The notes below the pieces were generated by a model that worked only from the letters and a program-made list of their open reading frames with translations, had not been told where the DNA came from and did no database searches. A stretch of 64,000 bases of DNA, taken from the NCBI GenBank assembly GCA_028281495.1, contig JANQJU010000088.1, forward strand, positions 18,515 to 82,514, written 5' to 3'. Positions 28,173 to 35,956 of the stretch are shown one piece after another; within the stretch, counting starts at the first letter, position 1; each line of letters begins with the position of its first letter. Made by a program: the position numbers and the translations under genes. This DNA is from SAR324 cluster bacterium. Its GTDB lineage: Bacteria > SAR324 > NAC60-12.

Positions 28173-28201
28173 AACCGGAAGCCTATTTTGTGCTTTCGGT
28201 T
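28173..28201 (+). terminator. Hairpin after the DAHP synthase gene
   Basis: AACCGGAAGC and GCTTTCGGTT form a 10-bp stem (one G-U pair) around a 9-nt loop, 18 bp after the stop codon. The following tract ATATCCTATT is only moderately U-rich, so this is a probable and not textbook rho-independent terminator. Confidence 0.55.
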
Positions 28202-28308
28202 ATATCCTATTGCATCCTTCCCGAATCAACTAGTCCCATCGAATTCTTCCGTTTAGGATAAGTAAAATCAGCCATTCAGAGTTTCCTCAAAATTGAGAAA
28301 GCATCCAA

Positions 28309-28740
28309 TCAATAGCATTCCTTCGACATATATAGATCCCAATCAAGATAATAAATGCACTGCACTCCATAATCGTAAACTTGATATTTAATGTAATTGG
28401 GATCGTATTCAATTTTCTGATCGTGCAAGGTTTGGAACACATCAGTAACATCACGAATGATCTGCTTATATATATATTGATGTTCTGGATGGAGAGGATG
28501 CAAATTTCGCTCTACATACCCCACACATGCTCCCAAAAAGGCGAAACCTATCCATTCGCGTAACAATTCTCCTTCAGTTTCAGCCCATTGCGATTGGAGC
28601 TTTTCCCACCACTCTTGCACGGCTTTCATTCGTGCCGATGATTGAAATTGAGCAATTTGTTTTTGCTTTTCAACGTCTTCTAAAGAAAGCGCATCTTGCA
28701 CAGATCTTAGGAGTTGAGTGGTGCACGGCGCATCATTCAT
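28309..28740 (-). CDS. Unknown 143-aa protein coupled to the HTTM gene
   Basis: I do not recognise this small protein. It is soluble, mostly helical, and rich in Gln, Trp and Tyr. Its C-terminal half carries many Tyr/Asp residues (YDPNYIKYQVYDYG, YYLDWDLYM) and two cysteines. There is no signal peptide. Its ATG (28740) lies inside the end of the HTTM gene with an 8-bp overlap, so translation of the two is probably coupled. It is the last gene of a three-gene unit. Confidence 0.7.
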   Translation of the reverse strand: MNDAPCTTQLLRSVQDALSLEDVEKQKQIAQFQSSARMKAVQEWWEKLQSQWAETEGELLREWIGFAFLGACVGYVERNLHPLHPEHQYIYKQIIRDVTDVFQTLHDQKIEYDPNYIKYQVYDYGVQCIYYLDWDLYMSKECY

Positions 28741-29650
28741 GAGAAACCTTTTTGAAAAATTGAGATCGCCCCCATGAAACGAGTCGTTCCACCGGAAAAA
28801 AAGACGCGTAGATCGTCCCCCACAAATAATAAGGGAATGTGATCGTCATGATGGCAAAAATTCCCCAATGCATTGCGTAAGCATTCACCGCCCAAACATA
28901 ACCAAACCAAGGATTGATCAAAACCAACGGCGCTCCCAATTCCAAAATTAGTGTGAAAATAGATATCAGATGAAAAAACCAAAGCTCTTCAAACAGTAGA
29001 GATATCAATGGAGAACCCCAACTCCCCAGGAGATTTTTTCGCATAGCATCGTAAGCTACCCAGTTCCGAATCAGTTCTCCATTCGCCCATTCCCACCCAT
29101 TGGGGCCAGCCACTTTTGCAACACCAGATAAAAAATAGGTCAAAACGGTAACCATACATAATAACCGAATCGGCCAACCGTAACGCCAGGAGCTAGACGA
29201 GGAAAAACGGGCAAACGAGCGGGAATCCAATGAATAAGCATCGGCAGAACGAGCAAGACCTAAAATCAAAACATGCAAAACCATGACGTTTTGCGAATGA
29301 AATATCATCGTCCAAGAATTATAGTAAGTGATGGACCACAACAGCAGCACCCCGAACAGCGGACCGCTGAATCGAAATTGCCAACCGAAGAAAAAAGCAA
29401 TCCCACTTAGCAAGGTCGCACCAATCAATAAATATAACCAAGGGGAAGGAATGGGTGCCTGCAAGAGAGTCACAATGCCGGTAGGTTCAAACAGATCTTT
29501 CGGACGTGACGGCATAGAAAAAAAAATAGGAAGCAAACCAATTAAATGTCCTATGGCAAAGCCCCCAATTAAAATTCTCAAGATCCCCAATCGTTCGGCA
29601 GGGGCTTCTTTAAACCAGAACCGGTCCAAGCTTCCTGTCACAAAGTTCAT
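28733..29650 (-). CDS. HTTM-domain multi-pass membrane protein
   Basis: A 305-residue polytopic inner-membrane protein with about seven hydrophobic segments. It begins with an amphipathic start (FVTGSLDRFWFKEAPAERLGILRIL) typical of HTTM proteins, the bacterial relatives of vitamin-K-dependent gamma-carboxylase. The middle has FHSQNVMVLHVLILGLARSADAYSLDSR and YFLSGVAKVAGPNGWEW, and the C-terminus has NAYAMHWGIFAIM. Catalytic carboxylation has not been shown for most bacterial HTTM proteins. The ATG at 29650 overlaps the upstream stop as ATGA; an ATG at 29674 is less likely. Neighbours on both sides are small unknown proteins. Confidence 0.8.
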   Translation of the reverse strand: MNFVTGSLDRFWFKEAPAERLGILRILIGGFAIGHLIGLLPIFFSMPSRPKDLFEPTGIVTLLQAPIPSPWLYLLIGATLLSGIAFFFGWQFRFSGPLFGVLLLWSITYYNSWTMIFHSQNVMVLHVLILGLARSADAYSLDSRSFARFSSSSSWRYGWPIRLLCMVTVLTYFLSGVAKVAGPNGWEWANGELIRNWVAYDAMRKNLLGSWGSPLISLLFEELWFFHLISIFTLILELGAPLVLINPWFGYVWAVNAYAMHWGIFAIMTITFPYYLWGTIYASFFPVERLVSWGRSQFFKKVSHE

Positions 29651-30111
29651 TTTTCCCCTTTTGGAATATCGCATGTGCTATGAACCTGACGTACTAACGG
29701 TTGCGTTTGGCCTCGATAGTAATCTTTTATGCTATAGCGTCCCGTGATGATTTGAAGGCGGACTACATGGCCTAATGCTTTGCTAGAATCCTGAGCAATA
29801 TTCTTAGCAATTCGTAGGCAGAGCTGTTGGCTTCTTTGACGACCACTACGAACAATCTTACGAATTTGTTTTCGGATCGTGTTCATACCTCCCGATCCAA
29901 CAAAGCGAGTTGGGATTGGATGGTATTGACCCTCCATATCGATACCAACCGCATGATGGACAGTCGCCACATCTGGGCGCTTAGTGGAAAACATAGGGTA
30001 GTGCGACAATGGAAAGCTATCTCTGGGGCGTGTTTCGCTGTAGCGTCCCATCACAGACAGAACTGCTGCAATTGTGACCAAACTGATGAGAACCGCCATA
30101 AGCTTAGGCAT
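29647..30111 (-). CDS. Unknown 154-aa membrane-anchored protein upstream of HTTM gene
   Basis: The ATG at 30111, preceded by GGAG, gives a protein with an N-terminal membrane helix (MPKLMAVLISLVTIAAVLSV) and a basic, probably periplasmic domain of ~130 residues. It includes the segment FPLSHYPMFSTKRPDV. Small proteins with 'FPLSxYPMF'-like motifs are known beside HTTM genes, which supports a functional pair; that comparison is from memory and not tested. Its stop overlaps the HTTM start (ATGA). The longer frame from a TTG at 30132 would bury the helix. Confidence 0.7.
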   Translation of the reverse strand: MPKLMAVLISLVTIAAVLSVMGRYSETRPRDSFPLSHYPMFSTKRPDVATVHHAVGIDMEGQYHPIPTRFVGSGGMNTIRKQIRKIVRSGRQRSQQLCLRIAKNIAQDSSKALGHVVRLQIITGRYSIKDYYRGQTQPLVRQVHSTCDIPKGEK

Positions 30112-30253
30112 GGAGATGCTCCATCTCAACAAAGTGAAGTGAAGAATAGTTTTCTTGGAAGCAGTCCGGTGACATTAAAATAGCTAGCAAAAACGGAATA
30201 AAATCACGAGGATAAGAGGAAGAAAATAAGGAGAGGATTGAAGGAGTGAGCAT

Positions 30254-30276
30254 AGGGTCGAGAGGAACCCGACCCT
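30254..30276 (-). terminator. Hairpin downstream of rpsD
   Basis: AGGGTCG and CGACCCT form a perfect 7-bp GC-rich stem with a 9-nt loop, 13 bp beyond the rpsD stop. It lacks an immediate U-run, so termination efficiency is uncertain. A second role as a regulatory hairpin cannot be excluded. Confidence 0.45.
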
Positions 30277-30289
30277 GGAAAATATAAAA

Positions 30290-30895
30290 TCAACGAGCCA
30301 TGAATTCGACCACTAGCTGATCATCGACAAGAATCGGAACTTCATTACGTTCTGGGATTCGAGTGAGGGTGCCACTCAAGCTGTCAAGATCACGCTCGAT
30401 GTAGCTCAAATCCTGAGCATAGAACTTAAACCAATCTCGGTAATTTTCAATTTTTGCGCTTTTTTCTCGCAACTTAATTTCATCCCCTGGTCGCAACTGA
30501 TACGCAGGTTTATTTACGTTTTTACCATTCACCAACAAATGTCGGTGGACAACCATTTGTCGCGCAGCTCGAAGGCTCCCAGCAAAACCCATTCGGTAGA
30601 CCATATTGTCCAATCGAGTCTCCAGCTTTTGCACCAAAATGACGTTAGTTTGGTGGCTAGAAGCAGCAGCCTCTTTATAGTAGCGCAGGAATTGCTTTCC
30701 AGAAACGCCATAGTAAAATCGCAGTTTTTGCGTCTCTTTCAATTGTAATCCGTATTGAGTTTCTTTGGCTCGGCGCGCTCCTCCATGTTGTCCTGGTGGG
30801 TTAGGGCGCTTTAAAACGCCACCACAACGAAACTTGAAAACACAGGTCCCGAGACGGCGGCACACTTTACAACGTGCTTGTAATTTTTCTGACAT
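30290..30895 (-). CDS. rpsD: 30S ribosomal protein S4
   Basis: A 201-residue S4. The ATG at 30895 (MSEKLQARCKVCRRLG) is used; the frame continues upstream but without S4 homology. The N-terminus carries C-x2-C-x6-C-x5-C, a zinc-binding (C+) form. The S4 RNA-binding domain (RLDNMVYRMGFAGSLRAARQ, VNGKNVNKPAY) and the C-terminal basic region are intact. S4 normally sits in the alpha operon with rpsM, rpsK and rpoA. Here it follows rpmG and rpmB, so this could be a relocated gene or a second S4 copy. Confidence 0.95.
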   Translation of the reverse strand: MSEKLQARCKVCRRLGTCVFKFRCGGVLKRPNPPGQHGGARRAKETQYGLQLKETQKLRFYYGVSGKQFLRYYKEAAASSHQTNVILVQKLETRLDNMVYRMGFAGSLRAARQMVVHRHLLVNGKNVNKPAYQLRPGDEIKLREKSAKIENYRDWFKFYAQDLSYIERDLDSLSGTLTRIPERNEVPILVDDQLVVEFMAR

Positions 30896-31081
30896 GTTTA
30901 CTTTTCCTTTCAATGGGCAATTGTGTTTAGAAACGGCGTCAATCGCCCTTACGATTGACAAATCTGATACGTGACAAGGCTTGCCGAACTGATGGACCCT
31001 CGATTTTGTTCAGCAACAATGCCCTACGCCTTGACTAAGGGAGTTTTCCCAAAAATGGGTAGGGTCCGTTTGGCAACAGTT

Positions 31082-31321
31082 TTAAGTGATATCTTTCAAG
31101 GTCATCCCTCGTTTTTTCAGGTAGTGCGTTAACCCTACCTTATCGATAGTACGCAAGCCTTTAGTCGAAATTCGCAAACGTATTGACCTTCCCAACTCAG
31201 GGACAAAAATGGTTTTCTTTTGCAAATTGGGAAGTTGCCGATGCTTTGTCTTGTTATTCGCATGCGACACTCGATTACCAACTAAAGGTTTCTTTCCAGT
31301 CAGTTGACATTTCCGTGACAT
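31082..31321 (-). CDS. rpmB: 50S ribosomal protein L28
   Basis: A 79-residue L28: MSRKCQLTGKKPLVGNRVSH at the N-terminus, followed by the basic middle with RLRISTKGLRTIDKVGL. Length is typical. The ATG at 31321 follows AAGGAG. It is 26 bp downstream of rpmG in the common rpmB/rpmG pairing, although the order here is rpmG first. Confidence 0.96.
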   Translation of the reverse strand: MSRKCQLTGKKPLVGNRVSHANNKTKHRQLPNLQKKTIFVPELGRSIRLRISTKGLRTIDKVGLTHYLKKRGMTLKDIT

Positions 31322-31347
31322 AATGAACTCCTTTTAACTCAGGGAGA

Positions 31348-31509
31348 TTATTTGGTTTCCTTATAAAGAACGTGTTTTCGTATGTACGGATCGTACTTAC
31401 GGAACTCCAATCGCTTTGGAGTCGTTTGTCGGTTCTTAGTAGTATAGTAGCAGTGACCGCTTTCGGTACTCTTCAACTTTACTAGAACACGATTCCCTTT
31501 TTTCGCCAT
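31348..31509 (-). CDS. rpmG: 50S ribosomal protein L33
   Basis: A 53-residue L33, translated by hand from the minus strand: MAKKGNRVLVKLKSTESGHC, then YYTTKNRQTTPKRLEFRKYD, ending YKETK. This is the Cys-poor (C-) form with one Cys. The start is preceded by a perfect AGGAGG eight bases upstream. A good sigma-70 promoter lies about 80 bp upstream. It is probably the first gene of a transcript running into rpmB and perhaps rpsD. Confidence 0.95.
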   Translation of the reverse strand: MAKKGNRVLVKLKSTESGHCYYTTKNRQTTPKRLEFRKYDPYIRKHVLYKETK

Positions 31510-31583
31510 AAACACCTCCTTAGTGGCTGAACGTAAAACATGTCCCGTTTTTACAAACGAGAAGGGAAATGGGTTAAACCGTC

Positions 31584-31614
31584 ATTATATACTCAATTCA
31601 TAAACCTTTTTCAA
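31584..31614 (-). promoter_or_regulatory. Sigma-70 promoter for rpmG-rpmB
   Basis: On the minus strand, TTGAAA (31614-31609) is separated by exactly 17 bp from TATATA (31591-31586), which is itself part of TATATAAT. It lies ~75 bp upstream of the rpmG start codon. Both elements and the spacing are near consensus. Confidence 0.7.
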
Positions 31615-31664
31615 TGAGAAACTTACAAATAAGCAGTAGTTTTAGACAGATACCGGATTAATAT

Positions 31665-33113
31665 TCATTTGATACGTCCTGCCATATTTAAAGCTGCACT
31701 TGGAACCTTCAAGAAGAAGGCTGTTGCGATAGGCACGCTCCAATACAGTACTTCTATTAAAGATTGAAATTGAGCAACTTGATCTGTGATGCTTATGGCC
31801 ACCGCTGGATCGATATTGTTTTGCATACGAAGGAAGCTTTCATTGTTCGCAGCAAACACGACCATATTGTAGAGCCGATCAATGAGTAACCAGCCTAAGG
31901 GCCAACTTTTTATCCAAGCTAGAAGGGTTACAAACCAAATGACTAAAGATAACGACTTGGAAGGTATCAAGAAAATTAGGATCGATCCGATCCCTGCATA
32001 TAGATAAATTCCGCATAGCAAAAGTCCCGAAATGATATTGATTATACTACGGAGTTCGGTTCTCCGGTGACCAAATTCAAATGCTTCCGACGCAGATTTT
32101 CCTCCAGGAATAGGAATGATACCTGTAACTGTATAGTTTTTGTATTGAGATTCTAGCCAACTCCATCCACTGCCTATCCATTCTGCCAAATCCAGGACAA
32201 AGCTAGAGCGATCAAGAGAAGTTTGGGTTAAGGCTTCTTCCAATTCACGAGCTTCTTGTTCTCGAACTAAATTAGCGATAGCCATGGAAACGTACAGATT
32301 GTTGTAATGGAGTTGATCGGCTAGCGTGTCATTGAGCAGGTTTGCGTTCACCCAGTTGAGGTGCTGAGAAAATTGTTTTTCAGTGAGAGCTTGATCAATC
32401 TGTCGGCCCAATTCCTGTTTCAGTTGTTGACAGGTGAGATTCTCTCCCTTCAAAGGACCTGATTGAGGAACGAAATCAGACTCGACACTAAACAATTCAG
32501 GAAATTTATTGGAAACGAAATTGTAAAACTCCTGAAAGATATTCGCTTCTTCAAAATGCGAGGAAGAACGAACGACTTTTCCATAGCAATGTTGAGCATA
32601 GACGGCGATTGCTCCTCGAATATTCCTGCTTGAAATGTTTGCCTCCGAAGCTGATGCCATTGCAAGTGTCATGAGGTTAGGAGCCTGATGGTCTTGTATT
32701 TTAAGTAGATCAGAAAGAGTCAGGAGCAATTGATAAAATACGTCGTTCACCCGCTCTGTGAGGAACACAATCCCCAAACTGGTTCGCGGTAAATCTTGAA
32801 ACAACTTTGAATTGTCTTCGGCAGGGAGACCTAATATTTCGCGAGGCGGCTCGTTGCCGTTATAAACGCCAACTTGGGGAACTTGAACAGGAATCGTGAT
32901 GGCGAGCAAAATCAAAAATTCGATACCCATCTGAGTAGCAGCTCCTCTATCTAAACGGACCATCCTCAGAATGTAGTTTGCCCAGCGAATACCGGCAATT
33001 GGGAGAATGACAGCTAAAACGGCCTCTTCAGTCATCACCTTGAGAGATGCTGCACTGAGAAATAAAGCAATCTGCTCAAAGACAGCACCCCAGGGATCAT
33101 AGCTGACAGTCAT
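31665..33113 (-). CDS. Polytopic T4SS membrane protein, TraG-N/VirB6-like (tentative)
   Basis: A 482-residue inner-membrane protein and the last gene of the T4SS operon. Hydrophobic segments lie near both ends (VLAVILPIAGIRWANYIL and EFLILLAITIPVQVP at ~35-90; four more from ~350). A large soluble middle (~95-345) contains two cysteines and a predicted helical hairpin. The C-terminal block of helices with SWPLGWLLIDRLYN recalls the N-terminal membrane half of F-plasmid TraG. The long periplasmic C-terminus of real TraG is absent. The start overlaps the preceding stop (ATGA). The family call rests on position, topology and weak sequence likeness. Confidence 0.6.
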   Translation of the reverse strand: MTVSYDPWGAVFEQIALFLSAASLKVMTEEAVLAVILPIAGIRWANYILRMVRLDRGAATQMGIEFLILLAITIPVQVPQVGVYNGNEPPREILGLPAEDNSKLFQDLPRTSLGIVFLTERVNDVFYQLLLTLSDLLKIQDHQAPNLMTLAMASASEANISSRNIRGAIAVYAQHCYGKVVRSSSHFEEANIFQEFYNFVSNKFPELFSVESDFVPQSGPLKGENLTCQQLKQELGRQIDQALTEKQFSQHLNWVNANLLNDTLADQLHYNNLYVSMAIANLVREQEARELEEALTQTSLDRSSFVLDLAEWIGSGWSWLESQYKNYTVTGIIPIPGGKSASEAFEFGHRRTELRSIINIISGLLLCGIYLYAGIGSILIFLIPSKSLSLVIWFVTLLAWIKSWPLGWLLIDRLYNMVVFAANNESFLRMQNNIDPAVAISITDQVAQFQSLIEVLYWSVPIATAFFLKVPSAALNMAGRIK

Positions 33114-34597
33114 TTCAAAGACTCCTGAAGGTTTGAATCTTTAAAGAAAGGAAAAAGCAAGGGCTGACGGAAGTTATTTGGATACAGATCTCGGTTTTGA
33201 CGGATTTCGGCCTCTCGAGACTCCTTTTGTCGTTGGGTATTCGCGTTTTGAGCAATCCATTGTGTTACTTGAGAGACCTCTCGACGGGTTTCTACTTCTT
33301 CTTTGAGACGGTGATACCGGTTTTTGAGCGTCCGGATGTGCTTGTTCAAGGTGTTAGAGATTTCCTCACTTTGCTGAAGCTGAGGCGAGTTATTGAAAGC
33401 TGTTTCTAAAACGTCGATCGAACGATTCGTAGTCACCAGTAACTGCTGAAGAGCTACTCGTTCACTCAATTCATTTTGAAGTGTTTCGCGCGTAGTTTGT
33501 TGGAGTTGCGCAATGTGTTCAATAGTTTCAGAGGATACAATTTCCGAACTGAACTCGGCTCCATGAGGAGCATGTAAAGTCAGATTCTGCTCGGGCCCCA
33601 TTGCATCCTCATTAAGATCGGGACATCGACCATCGAGAGTCAAATTTTGGATACATCGGGTTATTGCTGTCTGCAGGGCGTCGTTTGCATCGTTTTTTAG
33701 ATCGTTGAAGTAATTTCGCACTGAATTGGCGGGGGATTCGGCGCGAACACGCTGCGGATAACCGTCACTCCCTCCTTCCAAATGTATTTTTGGAAATAGA
33801 TCTTCTATGAATCGCTTAGTCACAGTATCGAGACTACCTTGCAGGATATTCGATTCGTAGTGACCTAAGGCGTTCTCTACAATATCGTAAGGGCCCGTGG
33901 TTTGAATTGAATCAAAAAAATCCTGAAACTGCTCATGGACTCTATCTGAAAGACACTGCTGGCTCGCGGATGCAAAGACTTCAAAAACTTCATTGCCCCC
34001 ACCTCCGTTTGCTTGGAATAAATTGTTTGCCAAGCATGCCCGATAATTGTCGGTAAAAACGGAGAGGGGGCCTTGCGATTTCATACTTTCAATGGATTCG
34101 CATTGCGGAACCGTTCCCACGATATCCAATTGTGTGTTGAGTTCAGAATGCTGTAACACCGAAGCCACGGTTGGCGAACGCCGAGATACAATAAGCAAAG
34201 GCCAATGTGAGAGTTGCAACTGCAAGTACCGAGTTGCTGAATTGCCAAATTCGGACAAAAATTTCAGAAGGTTTGCGCCATAGTTTCGAGAGAGATTCAT
34301 CTCGCTGCATTGAAAAAAGGGACTTTCTAAATCCAAACTTTGAGAAAAGTGAGGTGTGGGTGGAGGGTACGGAACCAAGTTCGCTCGATTGGCATAAGAG
34401 CTGCGAGCAGCCCTTTTGTATTCTTGGGTGGAAGGATTCAATTCTTTTGGATCAATTTGCTGGGCAGTTCCTAAATTCCAAAATCCAAAACAGAATACTG
34501 CAAGCAATAAAGTACGTTTGAAAAAAAACCTTTCGCTCAGCATTCTTCTTTTTTGAGCTTTATGACACCCAATCTTTCTCCAAAAAATATTTTTCAT
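33110..34597 (-). CDS. Exported T4SS protein, TraH-like by position and layout (tentative)
   Basis: A 495-residue exported protein. The ATG at 34597 overlaps the preceding stop (ATGA). A second ATG at 34543 would give a textbook signal peptide (MLSERFFFKRTLLLAVFCFG, cleavage near GTAQQ), so the true start may be there. The mature part has about seven cysteines (FQCSEMNLSRNYG, VPQCES, YRACL, QQCLSDR, RCIQN, GRCPDL), which suggests disulphides in the periplasm. A C-terminal coiled coil spans ~375-470. F-type TraH is likewise a ~450-residue, Cys-containing periplasmic protein with a coiled coil ending, encoded next to traG. The match is suggestive only. Confidence 0.6.
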   Translation of the reverse strand: MKNIFWRKIGCHKAQKRRMLSERFFFKRTLLLAVFCFGFWNLGTAQQIDPKELNPSTQEYKRAARSSYANRANLVPYPPPTPHFSQSLDLESPFFQCSEMNLSRNYGANLLKFLSEFGNSATRYLQLQLSHWPLLIVSRRSPTVASVLQHSELNTQLDIVGTVPQCESIESMKSQGPLSVFTDNYRACLANNLFQANGGGGNEVFEVFASASQQCLSDRVHEQFQDFFDSIQTTGPYDIVENALGHYESNILQGSLDTVTKRFIEDLFPKIHLEGGSDGYPQRVRAESPANSVRNYFNDLKNDANDALQTAITRCIQNLTLDGRCPDLNEDAMGPEQNLTLHAPHGAEFSSEIVSSETIEHIAQLQQTTRETLQNELSERVALQQLLVTTNRSIDVLETAFNNSPQLQQSEEISNTLNKHIRTLKNRYHRLKEEVETRREVSQVTQWIAQNANTQRQKESREAEIRQNRDLYPNNFRQPLLFPFFKDSNLQESLK

Positions 34598-35073
34598 GGA
34601 AGTTTCTCTAACTGAGGGTTTCTAGTATTTGGATTGATTTCTTTTACCAACCGATGGCTGATCTGATCGCGCATTCTTTTTTGTTGTTCCATCACGATAA
34701 AAATAAGCGCTCCCAAACGATCTTGTCTTTGAAGCAAAGGCATCATATAGTCGGGAGGGCAATATTTGGGAGTATTCAGTGCCACGTTACCTTCGCACCA
34801 TGCTTCCGGATTCATATTGAGATGATGGTTGGCCCAACGCATTACATGGGTTGAAATCGATTCAAACGATTGCCCTTCGGCTTGCATTAGTTCTAGTTCT
34901 TTGACGAGGATCTTTACCGAAGTGGCATAAGGTTCCTTCATCGATTGAGACGGAGGTGAGACTTGAGTAGGAGGAGATATCGGTCCCTCAATTCCCTGTC
35001 CACAAACTGTCGAAATACTGATAGAAAGGGATATAATGAACCCCAAAATTATGTTCCATAGATTGAATAGCAT
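34594..35073 (-). CDS. Unknown exported 159-aa T4SS-operon protein
   Basis: I do not recognise this protein. It has a signal peptide (LWNIILGFIISLSISISTVCG), then a Pro/Ser-rich linker and a helical domain with two cysteines (EAWCEGN and PKYCPPDY) about 12 residues apart. It sits between a coiled-coil lipoprotein and the TraH-like gene and overlaps the latter by four bases. A GAGAGGAAAA site precedes its ATG. In F plasmids this general place is taken by periplasmic assembly factors (TraF, TrbB, TrbC and TraW group), but no thioredoxin-type CxxC motif is seen here. Confidence 0.7.
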   Translation of the reverse strand: MLFNLWNIILGFIISLSISISTVCGQGIEGPISPPTQVSPPSQSMKEPYATSVKILVKELELMQAEGQSFESISTHVMRWANHHLNMNPEAWCEGNVALNTPKYCPPDYMMPLLQRQDRLGALIFIVMEQQKRMRDQISHRLVKEINPNTRNPQLEKLP

Positions 35074-35115
35074 AAGGTTTTCCTCTCATTGGTTGAGGCT
35101 GAATGTACGAAACGT

Positions 35116-35937
35116 TCACTCCCAAATTGTAATTTCGCTCCCATTTTTCAATCGGACTTTTTTTGACAAATGTTCGATTGGGGCTTCAGAAGCCTTTGGT
35201 TCCTTGGACGGGGCACTTTCCTGCGTTCGTTTCACTTGTCGTGACGCCATGTAAGGGCGCTTACATTGAGCATTGACGACTTTTATTGCTTGTGCATAAT
35301 CGGCAAGCTTGGTTTCTAAAGCCTTCTCTCGCTTCGTTAATCGCTCTTTTTGTCGTTCGGTGGACTCTTTCCATCCTTCGAACAAGGCTTCGAGTTCGAA
35401 AACTGTTTCTTCACGTTTGCGTAGCGAGACTTCCTGTTCTGAAAGGTTTTCCGCGCGTTTGGCAACGTGTTCCTCTCGAAAGGCGAGGGCTTCCGATTGG
35501 GCCTGGAACTCGGCCCGCTTTGCATCCCATTCCGCTTCCCAGCTGGATTGGGCTTCCTGTTTTTTATTTTCTAATGAAGCATAAAAGGTCTGTTGCTGAA
35601 GGTTGAATTCAGATTCACGTTGTTTCAGTTGTGTTTCGTAGTCGTGGAGTTGCTTTCTTTTTTTTTGGAGTGCCATTTCCATTTGCCTTAAGCGCCAATC
35701 CCGTTCTTCATAGGTCATACCCATAGGAGCCAAGCCGTCCAACAATGTAGTAGTTTGTTGAGGGGATTGCTTTTTTTCAAGGATCGCTCGTGGGACAGTC
35801 ATCATTCCGACCTGCACCCATTGGCCGCGAGGGTGTATCGTCTGTTGCCCTGGTAGAGACGGGGTGCAACTCCCCAATAGCAAAAAACAACCAGTTGTCA
35901 GGAATTGAAAGATGCGTTTTGAAAATGGGTTAAGCAT
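35116..35937 (-). CDS. Coiled-coil lipoprotein in T4SS operon
   Basis: A 273-residue lipoprotein. The ATG at 35937 is chosen because GAGGA lies 6 nt upstream and it gives a proper lipoprotein signal (FLTTGCFLLLGSC, lipobox LGSC). Residues ~85-230 form a long, highly charged coiled coil rich in Glu/Lys/Gln/Arg, such as QKKRKQLHDYETQLKQRE. A short C-terminal segment with KNGSEITIWE looks strand-forming. It lies 19 bp after the TraC gene. By place it could act as a periplasmic spacer or assembly factor anchored in the outer membrane. No named Tra family is evident. Confidence 0.75.
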   Translation of the reverse strand: MLNPFSKRIFQFLTTGCFLLLGSCTPSLPGQQTIHPRGQWVQVGMMTVPRAILEKKQSPQQTTTLLDGLAPMGMTYEERDWRLRQMEMALQKKRKQLHDYETQLKQRESEFNLQQQTFYASLENKKQEAQSSWEAEWDAKRAEFQAQSEALAFREEHVAKRAENLSEQEVSLRKREETVFELEALFEGWKESTERQKERLTKREKALETKLADYAQAIKVVNAQCKRPYMASRQVKRTQESAPSKEPKASEAPIEHLSKKVRLKNGSEITIWE

Positions 35938-35956
35938 ACAGTCCTCATCGTCTAGT

